64,000 bases of DNA from Mycolicibacterium sp. YH-1 (lineage in GTDB: Bacteria > Actinomycetota > Actinomycetes > Mycobacteriales > Mycobacteriaceae): NCBI RefSeq assembly GCF_022557175.1, contig NZ_CP092915.1, positions 2,232,001 to 2,296,000 on the forward strand, in the 5' to 3' direction. The notes beneath the pieces are model-generated. The model searched no databases. It had not been told where the DNA came from and saw only the letters and a program-made list of their open reading frames with translations. The position numbers and the translations under genes were made by a program. Positions 8,620 to 16,708 of this stretch are shown in pieces (the first letter of the stretch is position 1; each line of letters opens with the position of its first letter).

Positions 8620-9414
8620 TCAGCCGATGATCGGAAACCGGCGCTTGCGGGCCAGTTCGTTGAGGGCGCCCTGCATTACCGACCGGACATACACGTCGAC
8701 GTCGTCGACGTCGGGATCGGACCCGAAGCGTGCGATGACGTCGATGGGTTCCAGGACCTGCGTGACGATCTTGGTCGGCAGGGGCACGTTGGGTGGCCCC
8801 AGAACGCTGAATCCGAACGGGAAGCCGAACGTGATCGGCAGGATCTCCACCCGTGCCCTCGTCAGGCGGAGAAGTTTGGCCATCCCGTACCCGCGGGTGA
8901 GGAACAGCTGACTCTCCTGACCGCCGATGGACACCGACGGCACGATCGGAACTCGCGCCGCGATGGCGGTGCTCACGTAACCCGTGCGTCCGTTGAAATC
9001 GATCACCGTGTCCGACATCGTCGGTCGGTAGGAGTCGTAGTCGCCGCCGGGAAAGACCAACACGACGGCACCGGAATCGAGTGCCGCCGCTGCGTTCTCG
9101 CGGCTGGCCTCGATGACGCCGACCTTGGGCATGAGATCGCTGAGCGGCCCCATCACGACGCCGTAGTGGGCCAGCGTGATCAGCGGCCGATCCTCGTATC
9201 CGAAGCGGTCGTAGTACGCGGATCCGAACAACATCACATCGGGCGTGAGCATCCCACCGGAGTGGTTCGACACGACCAACGCGCCGCCCGTGGAGGGAAA
9301 CGCGTCGAGGCCATGTGTCTCGGCGCGATACCACCGGCGCAGCAGCGGTCCGATCCTCTCGGCCACGAACCTGGTGATCGAGGGGCTGTACCCGACAAAC
9401 GCGGGCTCGCTCAT
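8620..9414 (-). CDS. Lysophospholipid acyltransferase family protein (PlsC-like)
   Basis: A 264-residue membrane-associated acyltransferase of the 1-acylglycerol-3-phosphate acyltransferase superfamily. The catalytic histidine block is ALVVSNHSGGMLTPD and the second conserved block is VLVFPGGDYDSYRP. It ends in a basic tail (ARKRRF). The downstream-most ATG (MSEPAFVGYSPS) was chosen because the frame further upstream lies antisense to nothing functional and runs in another frame of the SDR gene. It would transfer a fatty acyl group to a glycerophospholipid or similar acceptor at the membrane. It lies 35 bases downstream of the SDR gene on the same strand; how it links to the catabolic genes is unclear. 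Confidence 0.85.
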   Translation of the reverse strand: MSEPAFVGYSPSITRFVAERIGPLLRRWYRAETHGLDAFPSTGGALVVSNHSGGMLTPDVMLFGSAYYDRFGYEDRPLITLAHYGVVMGPLSDLMPKVGVIEASRENAAAALDSGAVVLVFPGGDYDSYRPTMSDTVIDFNGRTGYVSTAIAARVPIVPSVSIGGQESQLFLTRGYGMAKLLRLTRARVEILPITFGFPFGFSVLGPPNVPLPTKIVTQVLEPIDVIARFGSDPDVDDVDVYVRSVMQGALNELARKRRFPIIG

Positions 9415-9449
9415 TCCATGAGTGTGGCAGTGCTGCGCGCTGTCCGCGG

Positions 9450-10283
9450 CTACTTCAGGCAGCTGCCACCGTCGACGGGCAGCGTGACACCGGTGATGAA
9501 GCGTGCCTCGTCGGAGGCCAGGAACAGCACCGCGTTGGCGATGTCCTCGGGCTCCACCCAGCCGATGGGCAGCGTGTGCATCAGCTGACCGATGACCTTC
9601 ATGTCCTCGGGGCCCGGGTTCTCCAGGTCGGGTCGGAACAGTTTCATCGTGGGCTCGTTCATGAACAGCGGGGTGTTGACGTTGGTGGGGTGTACCGAGT
9701 TGACCCGAATGTTCTGCGCGCCAAGCTCTACGGCGAACGTGCGCATGAGCCCGACGACGCCGTGCTTGGCGGCGACGTAGTGCCCGGTGTGGGGGTAGGC
9801 CTTGAGTCCGCCGACCGAGCTGGTCAGGATGATTGACCCGCCGCGGCCACCCTCGAGGATATGGGGGACGCCCGCCTTGACGGTCTTCCACACGCCGGAC
9901 AGGTTGACGGCGATCATGTCGTCCCAGTCGCCCTCGCTGGTCTTGTCCAGCGTCTGACCACCGTTGCCGATGCCGGCGTTGGCGACGATGATGTCGAGCC
10001 TGCCGAGTTCCTCGACACCGGCGTCGACGGCGGCCTTCATCGCGTCGTAGTCGCGTGTGTCGACCTCCGCGGTGTAGATGCGCCGGTTCAGACCCTTGAC
10101 CAGATCGGCGGTCTCGGCGAGATCCTCGGGATTGGCCAGCGGGATCAGCACGCTGTCGATCTGCTTGCAGATGTCGATGGCGATGATGTCGGCGCCCTCT
10201 TGCGCCATGCGAACCGCGTGTGCGCGACCCTGCCCGCGCGCCGCGCCCGTGATGAACGCGACCTTGCCCTCTAGCCGGCCCAT
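9450..10283 (-). CDS. Short-chain dehydrogenase, mycofactocin-coupled type
   Basis: A 277-residue SDR. It opens MGRLEGKVAFITGAARGQG (cofactor loop TGxxxGxG), followed by IIAIDIC; the catalytic Ser is in ILTSSVGG, and YVAAK carries Tyr and Lys. The GARGQGR..HAVR signature, the long insert after the second strand and the PTNVNTPLFMNE segment match the carveol-dehydrogenase-like group that keeps NAD bound and passes hydride to mycofactocin. The start has GAGGAG five bases upstream; a longer in-frame version beginning MAGSGREEQK is possible. It should oxidise a secondary alcohol to a ketone. A second member of this group lies at 54.4 kb. Confidence 0.9.
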   Translation of the reverse strand: MGRLEGKVAFITGAARGQGRAHAVRMAQEGADIIAIDICKQIDSVLIPLANPEDLAETADLVKGLNRRIYTAEVDTRDYDAMKAAVDAGVEELGRLDIIVANAGIGNGGQTLDKTSEGDWDDMIAVNLSGVWKTVKAGVPHILEGGRGGSIILTSSVGGLKAYPHTGHYVAAKHGVVGLMRTFAVELGAQNIRVNSVHPTNVNTPLFMNEPTMKLFRPDLENPGPEDMKVIGQLMHTLPIGWVEPEDIANAVLFLASDEARFITGVTLPVDGGSCLK

Positions 10284-10641
10284 TTTCTGCTCCTCGCGTC
10301 CGCTGCCTGCCATGTGAATCCTCGACCCCCTGTTCGACGCCAGACACCTCACGCTGTGCACTTGCTCAGCACTCTGTCATCGTCGATCCCATTGTGTCAA
10401 CGGCTCTCTCGGCTCGGGCCGTTTGTACTGTCCGCTTAAACCGCAACCCGGCCGCGGCGAATCACGTTGTGAGATATCGGCGTACCCGTCGATGTGCCGT
10501 GGAGCGGACGACGCCGCGTGCGATCTGGCGCACCGAGGCTCAAGGGCGGGGGAGGCTCCGGCGTCGACCCCGACCGGGTGCACGGCAAATCGAACCAGAG
10601 ATCGGTTTCGCGCGCAGACGCGAGCGAAGTTCTTCCTGGTC
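10284..10641. other. Long intergenic stretch with no gene recognised
   Basis: Some 360 bases between the SDR start and the 3' end of the TetR gene. Short frames here have no family resemblance. The SDR-proximal end carries a TCCTCGCGTCCG element that reappears elsewhere in the window, and the far end adjoins a perfect GAGAAT-N3-ATTCTC palindrome. It probably holds the SDR promoter and a long leader. No hairpin terminator was obvious. Confidence 0.5.
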
Positions 10642-10656
10642 GAGAATGTAATTCTC
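10642..10656. promoter_or_regulatory. Operator-like palindrome GAGAATgtaATTCTC (site 1)
   Basis: A perfect 6-bp inverted repeat with a 3-base spacer, just beyond the stop codon of the TetR gene and upstream of the leftward SDR gene. The same motif recurs in other control regions of the window. Together with site 2 it brackets the TetR gene, the usual arrangement for an autoregulator. Confidence 0.7.
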
Positions 10657-10658
10657 TG

Positions 10659-11375
10659 CTAGCTGGAGGCGAATCCGTGGGAGCAGAAGTCCCATACTTC
10701 GTCGGCAGAGATGGGTTTGACGGCGATGTCCTCGGACCCGCTGGACTGGGCGACGAACATCACCGTCTGCATGGTCATGGCCGCCATGCGCCGCGGGCTG
10801 ACGTCGGGGCGCAGGGCTCCTGCCTCCGCGGCCTCCTCCATCAGCTCGGTGAGCAGCGCCAACAGTGGTGCGTGCGCGATCTTGACCTCGGAGGGATGCG
10901 ACACCAGCAGGCGTGGCGCGAAGTCGGTGAAGAGCGGGCGCTTGGCAGTGGGATCGGGGCGCGAGGACTCGAACAGCAGCTGGACAGCGACTTTGAGCCG
11001 CTCGAGCGGGTCGGTCTGGCCGGCGACGGCCGCGCGAATCTGGTCCGCAGATCGGCCGAGCGCGTCCTCGAAGAGGGCGAGCAGAAGCTCATGCTTACCG
11101 TCAAACTGCAGGTAGAAGCTGCGCAGCGACTGGCGGGAGCGATCAACGACCTCTTGCACGGTGAAGTCGGTGCTGCCCTTCTCGATGATGATCGCCTGGG
11201 CGGCATCGAGGAACCGCTGCACCCGCTGAGCGGCGCGCACCTTCGCGGTCTTGATCGAGCGTTCGACGGCCCTTTGCTTCCAGGCCGGCTCTTCGCTGGG
11301 GCTGCTCACCAGCGGCTCGGACGCGGGCTGGGTGGGAAGAGCATGGATGAACTGTACCGGAGGACGCCTGGGCAT
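10659..11375 (-). CDS. TetR/AcrR-family transcriptional regulator (candidate master regulator)
   Basis: A 238-residue TetR-type repressor. A ~45-residue polar leader precedes helix 1 (RAAQRVQRFLDAAQAII). The DNA-binding helix-turn-helix is TVQEVVDRSRQSLRSFYLQF (about residues 71-90) and is followed by the usual KHELLLALFEDAL. The C-terminal ~140 residues form the ligand/dimer domain. Perfect copies of the GAGAAT-N3-ATTCTC palindrome lie immediately 3' of the gene and 57 bases upstream of its start, and imperfect copies precede other operons of the window. I infer that this protein binds them and represses the regulon until a pathway intermediate, perhaps a CoA thioester, binds. No experimental link is visible; the two other TetR genes have different repeats nearby. 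Confidence 0.9.
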   Translation of the reverse strand: MPRRPPVQFIHALPTQPASEPLVSSPSEEPAWKQRAVERSIKTAKVRAAQRVQRFLDAAQAIIIEKGSTDFTVQEVVDRSRQSLRSFYLQFDGKHELLLALFEDALGRSADQIRAAVAGQTDPLERLKVAVQLLFESSRPDPTAKRPLFTDFAPRLLVSHPSEVKIAHAPLLALLTELMEEAAEAGALRPDVSPRRMAAMTMQTVMFVAQSSGSEDIAVKPISADEVWDFCSHGFASS

Positions 11376-11431
11376 TGTGGTCCTGGACCCCCTCGCGACC
11401 GCCGTGTCTGAGATTGTAACTTCCTCATGAC

Positions 11432-11446
11432 GAGAATAGTATTCTC
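11432..11446. promoter_or_regulatory. Operator-like palindrome GAGAATagtATTCTC (site 2)
   Basis: A perfect 6-3-6 inverted repeat in the divergent promoter region between the TetR gene and the rightward acyl-CoA dehydrogenase. It lies 57 bases before the TetR start and 99 bases before the dehydrogenase start, well placed to control both. Confidence 0.75.
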
Positions 11447-11544
11447 ATTTCTGCCATTACAGAAGGCTTATGTGGAAGCCGCGACCCGATTCACATCGTC
11501 CCGTGCGTGTGATGCCGCAGGTCGCACATCATGCGGGGAGCGCC

Positions 11545-12720
11545 GTGCAGCTGACGTTCGATTCCGATGTCGAGGCCTTCCGGGCTGAGTTCGTCGCATT
11601 CCTGGATGAGCACCTCCCGACGGACACCGAGGCGTTCGAACGTTCTCGCTCGTCGTCGCACCTTCCGGACTGGGCCCGTCGGTGGCAGCGTCTGCTTTTC
11701 GACAATGGCTGGCTGGTGCCGGGTAATCCGCCCGAGTTCGGCGGCCGCAATGCAACCATCCTGCAGCAGTACGTGCACCAGACGGAGTTGTCCCGCCGGC
11801 GCATGGTGCCGAGCTTCAACGCGCAGGGCGTGGGCATCATCGCCGCCTCGCTCATCACGTTCGGGACCACCGAACAACAGCAGGGGTGGGCGGTGCCGAT
11901 CCTGCGGGGCGAGATCACGGCGGCCCTTGGCATGAGCGAACCCGCGGCGGGCTCGGACCTGGCGTCGCTGAAGACCCGTGCCGTGCGCGACGGCGACGAC
12001 TTCGTCGTCAACGGGCAGAAGGTGTGGACGTCGGGGGCCCACGATGCCGACGTGTTGCTGACCTTCGTTCGGACCAATTCCGATGTCCCCAAGCATCAGG
12101 GGATCAGCGTGTTGCTGATCCGCACCGACTCGCCGGGTGTCACGTGCCGCCCGTTCGGGTCGGCGGCCGACCGCGACGATCTGGACTTCAACGAGGTGTT
12201 CTTCGACGACGTGCGAGTGCCTGCGCAGAACCTGGTCGGTGAGCTCGACAAGGGCTGGGGCGTCGCCAGCGGCTCGCTGGGGCATGAACGGAACATGTTG
12301 TGGCTCAGTTACGCCGACCGGCTGGCCGATCTGATCGCTGACTGGCGGCCGCGCACCGAGCTGGAGAGGGACCGCTTCGCGACACTGGTGATGGACAACC
12401 AGGCGCTGCGGCTGTTGGGCTCGGCGGCCATCGCGCGTGCCGCGCGCGGCGAGGAGGATGTGCCCGCACTGTCGGTGCTGAAGCTTCTCGGGGGCGAGAC
12501 CGGTCAGGCCGCCGGTGGGCACGCGCTGAACGCCAGCGGCGCTGACGGGCTCATCCATCCTGGGGTGTCGACGCGCTACCGGCCGATGAACCACGACGGC
12601 TACGCCGGTAGCTGGGCGGATCGCTACATCCGATCGTTCGCGGGGACCATCGCCGGAGGCACATCGGAGATCCAGCGCAACATCATCGCCCAGCGGGTAC
12701 TGGGACTGCCACGCGGCTGA
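11545..12720 (+). CDS. Acyl-CoA dehydrogenase
   Basis: A 391-residue FAD-dependent dehydrogenase that introduces a 2,3-double bond into an acyl-CoA. The order is helical N-domain (QLTFDSDVEAFRAEF), beta-domain with the FAD loop GMSEPAAGSDLAS and VNGQKVWTSGAHDAD, and the helical C-domain ending AGGTSEIQRNIIAQRVLGLPRG. The GTG start was chosen over an upstream ATG because CGGGGAG lies five bases before it and because the paralogue at 51.5 kb begins at the same residue and has the same length. It stands alone opposite the TetR gene behind operator site 2. In the Glu-bearing C-terminal loop the family YEGT reads IAGGT, as in several steroid-type FadEs. Confidence 0.93.
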   Translation: MQLTFDSDVEAFRAEFVAFLDEHLPTDTEAFERSRSSSHLPDWARRWQRLLFDNGWLVPGNPPEFGGRNATILQQYVHQTELSRRRMVPSFNAQGVGIIAASLITFGTTEQQQGWAVPILRGEITAALGMSEPAAGSDLASLKTRAVRDGDDFVVNGQKVWTSGAHDADVLLTFVRTNSDVPKHQGISVLLIRTDSPGVTCRPFGSAADRDDLDFNEVFFDDVRVPAQNLVGELDKGWGVASGSLGHERNMLWLSYADRLADLIADWRPRTELERDRFATLVMDNQALRLLGSAAIARAARGEEDVPALSVLKLLGGETGQAAGGHALNASGADGLIHPGVSTRYRPMNHDGYAGSWADRYIRSFAGTIAGGTSEIQRNIIAQRVLGLPRG

Positions 12721-12738
12721 CTCGCGGCGAACGAGGTA

Positions 12739-13542
12739 CTACAGCTGAGCCAGCCGTGGCGCCGAACCGCGGGCGCGCAGCCCCGCTCCGGCCCTCCGGG
12801 TCAGTTCCTTTGAGCTGCCCAGCAATCCGTCGAGAACCAGGACGCGATTCACGTGGTGGTGCAGATCGTGCTCCTCGGTGAAGCCGATGCCGCCGAGCAC
12901 CTGCTGGCAGTGTTTGGCCGCGGTCAGCGCGGCCTTGCCCGCAGCGGCCTTGGCCAGCAGCGCCGTCAGATCCGGGTTGTCGTCGCCCGGCAGGTCCAGT
13001 GTCGCCTCGGCGCCCTCGATGGCGACCAGTGTCTCGGCCAGTCGGTGCCGGACCGCCTGGAAACCTGCGATCGGTCGGCCGAACTGGACCCGATCAAGCG
13101 CATGCTGGCGGGCCAGCGTCAGCATCGCCCTGGCCGAACCGACCAGCCACCAGCCCAGCGCGCGGCGGGCGTCAGGTAGCCGTAGGTGCCCGCCCTCGTC
13201 AACCCGGTGCAGAGGCAGCCCGCCCAGCGTCGAACTCTGGCCCGGACGGGACTCGTCCCACACCACCCAAGTGCCGCCGGCATACGGCAGCGCTGGGGTG
13301 GTGCCGGCATCACGGCCAGCGGTCAGAAGCACCACATCGTTGAGAACCGAGGCGTGCGAACCCGTTTCGCCCAGGAGTCGGAACACCAGCGGTATCGCCT
13401 GCTCCGACATGTCGGACAGCATGTCGGCCCAGCCCAGTTGGGCCAGCGCCGCGTCGAGCTCCGCGCCGGAGGCCGCCAGCATGGTCTTGCGCAGTCCGTC
13501 CTCGAGTAAGTCGAGGGACGCCGCGTCTGGTTGGTTAGCCAT
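12739..13542 (-). CDS. Short acyl-CoA dehydrogenase subunit (non-catalytic partner type)
   Basis: A 267-residue protein recognised only in its C-terminal half: RQHALDRVQFGRPIAGFQAVRHRLAE and QQVLGGIGFTEEHDLHHHVNR are acyl-CoA dehydrogenase motifs. The N-terminal half is reduced and lacks the usual FAD loop. Such short subunits pair with a full-length subunit to make heterotetrameric dehydrogenases with fewer active sites, as in actinobacterial steroid side-chain degradation. The full-length partner is encoded just upstream. A GTG at 13548 overlaps the previous stop, but AAGGAG is better spaced for the ATG used here. It is the last gene of a leftward operon and converges with the preceding dehydrogenase. 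Confidence 0.87.
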   Translation of the reverse strand: MANQPDAASLDLLEDGLRKTMLAASGAELDAALAQLGWADMLSDMSEQAIPLVFRLLGETGSHASVLNDVVLLTAGRDAGTTPALPYAGGTWVVWDESRPGQSSTLGGLPLHRVDEGGHLRLPDARRALGWWLVGSARAMLTLARQHALDRVQFGRPIAGFQAVRHRLAETLVAIEGAEATLDLPGDDNPDLTALLAKAAAGKAALTAAKHCQQVLGGIGFTEEHDLHHHVNRVLVLDGLLGSSKELTRRAGAGLRARGSAPRLAQL

Positions 13543-13544
13543 GA

Positions 13545-14678
13545 TCACTCCTTGCCGAGGTCGAGCAGCCGGCGGGCGATGATGTTGCGCTGCACTTCGG
13601 CGGTGCCTCCGTAGATGGTGGCCGCCCGCGAGTACAGGTACTCAGTGCGCCAGGCGGTTTCGTCCAGCTCGATCGCCCCCGGAAGCAGATCGCGTGCGGT
13701 GTCGTAGAGCTGTTGTTCGGCGCCCGCCAGCAGCACCTTGTCGATCGACGTCTCGGCACCCAGATTCTGGCCGTCGGCCAGCCGATGCTGGGTGGCTCGG
13801 GACCGGCAGCGCAGCGTGTGCAGTGCCAGATACGCAGCACCCATCTCAGCGTCCGCGGCCTGACCGACGCCTGCGACCTCGTCGATCAACGCGTCGAACC
13901 TGTGGTACAGGTGGGCGATTCGTTGCCAGAAGCATGTCGAGCGCTCGTAGGGCAGCAGGTCCATCGCGAGCTGCCAGCCGTCGCCGGGGTTCCCGAGCAT
14001 GCGATCGGCAGGCACGACCACATCGTCGAAGTAGACCTCGCAGAACTCGTCGACGCCGTGCATCGTCCGCAGTGGGCGGACGTCGATGCCGGGGCTGTCC
14101 ATGTCGACGAAGAAGGCCGTGATGCCGGCATGACCGGGCCCGGTACGCGTCAGCAGGACGCAGCGAGTTGCGTACTGCGCGAAGCTAGTCCAGACCTTCT
14201 GGCCGTTGACGACCCAGTCCGTGCCGCGCGGTTCGGCGCGGGTCGTTAGCGATGCCAGATCGCTGCCGGAGCCGGGTTCTGAGAAGCCCTGACACCAGGT
14301 CTCCCTACCGGACAGCAGCAGCGGCACCATCTCCGCCGCGAGTTCGGGACGGGCATAGTCGATCATCGTCGGGGTCAGAACCTCGAGCATCGAGTACGGT
14401 CCGGGATCGTCGAGCCCGCGACCCACGACCTCCTCGCCGACGATCGCGCGCAGGATCATCGGGCCGCCGAGGCCGCCCGCGGATTCGGGCCAGCCCCAAC
14501 GCATCCAGCCGGCGTCGTACAACTCCCTCAACACACGCGAGTGCTGTGCGTGATGGGCGTCGAGCGAGTGGTCGCCGGGCGGCGGGGTCAGGTCGTGGCT
14601 CTGCAGCCACTCGACGAACTGCGACCGGAACTCGTCGACGGTCGCGAACGCGGTGCCGGCCGTCAGGTCGTCGGTCAT
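13545..14678 (-). CDS. Acyl-CoA dehydrogenase, full-length partner subunit
   Basis: A 377-residue acyl-CoA dehydrogenase with the substrate/FAD loop GFSEPGSGSDLAS, the WVVNGQKVWTSFA strand, the middle-domain motif VYFDDVVVPADRM and the C-terminal IYGGTAEVQRNIIARRLLDLG. It directly precedes the short subunit, from which it is separated by two bases, so an alpha-2-beta-2 enzyme is likely. It overlaps the SnoaL-like gene upstream by 4 bases. Heteromeric dehydrogenases of this architecture act on bulky ring-bearing acyl-CoAs in cholesterol catabolism, which is one reason to suspect a polycyclic or terpenoid substrate here; that extension is inference. Confidence 0.9.
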   Translation of the reverse strand: MTDDLTAGTAFATVDEFRSQFVEWLQSHDLTPPPGDHSLDAHHAQHSRVLRELYDAGWMRWGWPESAGGLGGPMILRAIVGEEVVGRGLDDPGPYSMLEVLTPTMIDYARPELAAEMVPLLLSGRETWCQGFSEPGSGSDLASLTTRAEPRGTDWVVNGQKVWTSFAQYATRCVLLTRTGPGHAGITAFFVDMDSPGIDVRPLRTMHGVDEFCEVYFDDVVVPADRMLGNPGDGWQLAMDLLPYERSTCFWQRIAHLYHRFDALIDEVAGVGQAADAEMGAAYLALHTLRCRSRATQHRLADGQNLGAETSIDKVLLAGAEQQLYDTARDLLPGAIELDETAWRTEYLYSRAATIYGGTAEVQRNIIARRLLDLGKE

Positions 14679-15127
14679 CCCGCCTCCGGCCGCCCGATCG
14701 CGTGCGGACGACCGGAGTCATGCTCGCCGCTGCGCCGGATGAAGGTCATGGCGCGCGTCTTGAGCCGCCACCCGTCATCGGTGCGGACGTAGGTGTCTCG
14801 GTAGTAGCCGATGCGCATGTCGTGCTTGGAGTGCTCGATGAAGCACAACGGCTGCGTCCCGGTCGCGGTGTCAGGATCGTCGCCGCTGAGGTCGACGAGC
14901 GACGTGCCGGTCATGAACAATCCGCTGGGCGCCGCCGCCACCAACTCGGGGAAGCGAGCCAGCGTGTACGTCGACCCGAAGGCGCTGTACGTGCCGTCCG
15001 GGGTGAACACCTCGATGAGACCCTCGACGTCGCCCTGGGTGATGGTGACCGCGTATTTGGCGAGGAGCTGCTGGATCTCGACCAGGTCGTCGGTGCGGCG
15101 GGGGCGCCGGTTAGTTGACTGCGTCAT
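14675..15127 (-). CDS. SnoaL-like / NTF2-fold protein
   Basis: A 150-residue protein of the nuclear-transport-factor-2-like fold, matching the SnoaL_4 style: DLVEIQQLLAKYAVTITQGDVEGLIEVF at the start, then DGTYSAFGS, and RIGYYRDTYVRTDDGWRLKTR near the end. The fold hosts ketosteroid isomerases, dehydratases, polyketide cyclases and ring-hydroxylating-dioxygenase beta subunits. As the Rieske oxygenase alpha subunit lies in the same operon, a beta-subunit-like or isomerase role is possible, but no catalytic residues can be assigned with confidence. It overlaps both neighbours (17 bases with the amidohydrolase, 4 with the dehydrogenase). Confidence 0.82.
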   Translation of the reverse strand: MTQSTNRRPRRTDDLVEIQQLLAKYAVTITQGDVEGLIEVFTPDGTYSAFGSTYTLARFPELVAAAPSGLFMTGTSLVDLSGDDPDTATGTQPLCFIEHSKHDMRIGYYRDTYVRTDDGWRLKTRAMTFIRRSGEHDSGRPHAIGRPEAG

Positions 15128-16403
15128 GTCGGTAGACCTTACCGCCCTTCATTACAAAATTGACATGCTGTGTAACGCTGATGTCCTGCAGGGGATCGCC
15201 GGGGACGGCGATGATGTCCGCCACTTGACCCTCGGCCAGACGGCCGCGGTCAGTGACGTTGATCAGGTCCGCGGCGACCACGGTGGCCGCACGCAGGACC
15301 GCCGCGGGTGGCATGCCCCAGTCGACCAGCGTGACCAGCTCATCCGCGTTCCTCCCGTGCGGGATGGCGGGCGCGTCGGTCCCGACCGCGATCTTCACCC
15401 CGGCCTCATACGCCGCCTTGATCGACGTGCGTGCCTTCGGAAACATCTCGGCGGCCTTGGCCTGCAACTCCGGCGGAGCCTTCGAGACGTCCATGTACTC
15501 GGCGAGGCGTCTGGTCGTCACCAGGAAGCGGTCGTTGTCCACCAGCATCTGGATGGCCTCGTCGTCCATCAGGAAACCGTGCTCTATGCAGTCGATTCCG
15601 CACGCGATGGCGTGCTTGACCGCCTCGGCGCCGTGGGTGTGCGCCGCGACGCGCAACCCGCGTCGGTGCGCCTCGTCAACGATGACGCGCAGTTCCTCGT
15701 CCGAATAGTGTTGCGCACCAGCTTCACCCGTCAGCGACATGACGCCGCCCGAGCAGCACACCTTGATCAGTTGTGCGCCGTGCTTGATCTGGTAGCGCAC
15801 CGCCTTCCGGATCTCGTCGACGCCATTGGCGATGCCCTCCTCGAGGGTCAACTCCAGCACGCCCGGCATGAAACCGGCGAACATCGTGGGGTCCAGATGC
15901 CCGCCCGTGGGGGTGATCGCGTGCCCGGCGGGCACAATGCGCGGCCCCTCGATCAAGCCGGCGTCGATTGCCCTGCCCAGTGCCACGTCGAGCAGGTAGC
16001 CGCCGGTCTTGACGAACAGACCCAGGTTGCGGACGGTGGTGAAGCCGGCGCGCAGCGTGCGACGGGCATTGCCCACCGCGCGCAGCACGCGGGTCGGGGG
16101 ATCGTCCTGCACCTGAGACAGGCCGGGGTTCTCCCCGCGCCCGCCCATGAGCAGGTTGACCTCCATGTCCATCAGGCCGGGCAGCAGGATCGCGTCGCCC
16201 AGATCGATGACCTGTGAGCTGTCGTCTTCCGCGCCTTCACCAACGGTGCCTGATGTGTCGGCTCCGCCGACGCTGACAATGCGGTCTCCGTCGACACGGA
16301 CAATGCCGGGGCGAACGATCGCCCCGGCATCGACGTCGAGTAGACCCGCAGCTTTGAGGGTCAGCACCTTCAGACCACCGGCTCCCTGGTGATGCTGACC
16401 CAT
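15111..16403 (-). CDS. Amidohydrolase (imidazolonepropionase/prolidase-like) with altered HxH motif
   Basis: A protein of about 430 residues from the amidohydrolase superfamily. The composite-domain start (TLKAAGLLDVDAG), AAHTHGAEAVKHAI, IEHGFLMDDEA and the final VGTDAPAIPHG are as expected. However, the hallmark PGLIDxHxH after strand 1 reads PGLMDMEVNLLMGG, so both metal-binding histidines are replaced (E81 and N83). The remaining ligands HTH, EHG and the Asp of GTD are kept, so a mononuclear or otherwise altered site is likely. The ATG used overlaps the 112-aa gene by 34 bases; a GTG at 16367, two bases after that gene's stop, is an equally good start. The substrate is unknown; cyclic amide, ester or lactone hydrolysis fits the context. 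Confidence 0.82.
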   Translation of the reverse strand: MGQHHQGAGGLKVLTLKAAGLLDVDAGAIVRPGIVRVDGDRIVSVGGADTSGTVGEGAEDDSSQVIDLGDAILLPGLMDMEVNLLMGGRGENPGLSQVQDDPPTRVLRAVGNARRTLRAGFTTVRNLGLFVKTGGYLLDVALGRAIDAGLIEGPRIVPAGHAITPTGGHLDPTMFAGFMPGVLELTLEEGIANGVDEIRKAVRYQIKHGAQLIKVCCSGGVMSLTGEAGAQHYSDEELRVIVDEAHRRGLRVAAHTHGAEAVKHAIACGIDCIEHGFLMDDEAIQMLVDNDRFLVTTRRLAEYMDVSKAPPELQAKAAEMFPKARTSIKAAYEAGVKIAVGTDAPAIPHGRNADELVTLVDWGMPPAAVLRAATVVAADLINVTDRGRLAEGQVADIIAVPGDPLQDISVTQHVNFVMKGGKVYRHDAVN

Positions 16404-16708
16404 GCCGCACCGCTGTCGAGCACACGCGGTTGCTTCCAGGCCTCCACCGGGAAGCTGACCATCACCACCGACTGCATCAGGTGCATCAGGTTCTTGGCAT
16501 CCGCGGGCATGTCATGCAGCGGGAAGCGGGCATCCAGGTACACCATGACCTCCTCGAGCCGGGCCATGCCGACGTCGTAGAGATCCTGCATCTCGTCCAT
16601 GCTCGATGCCAGCCGCTTGGCGTAGCGCTCCGGTTCGGTCGGCAGGATCCAGTCGCTGAAGCGCTCCAGGTCGGCGAATTCAGCTGGCAGCCTCTTGGTT
16701 TCAGACAT
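16370..16708 (-). CDS. Conserved-looking small protein of unknown function in a Rieske oxygenase operon
   Basis: A 112-residue acidic protein I do not recognise. It begins MSETKRLPAEFADLERFSDW and contains an alpha-helical middle (ERYAKRLASSMDEMQDLYDVGMARLEEV), then VMVYLDARFPLHDMPADAKNLMHLMQSVVMVSF and a beta-like end. It has no signal peptide or membrane segment. The ATG overlaps the oxygenase stop by 8 bases, so its translation is coupled to the Rieske protein. An accessory or small subunit of that oxygenase is the simplest guess. The extended reading frame upstream of this ATG lies inside the oxygenase gene and is rejected. Confidence 0.78.
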   Translation of the reverse strand: MSETKRLPAEFADLERFSDWILPTEPERYAKRLASSMDEMQDLYDVGMARLEEVMVYLDARFPLHDMPADAKNLMHLMQSVVMVSFPVEAWKQPRVLDSGAAWVSITREPVV

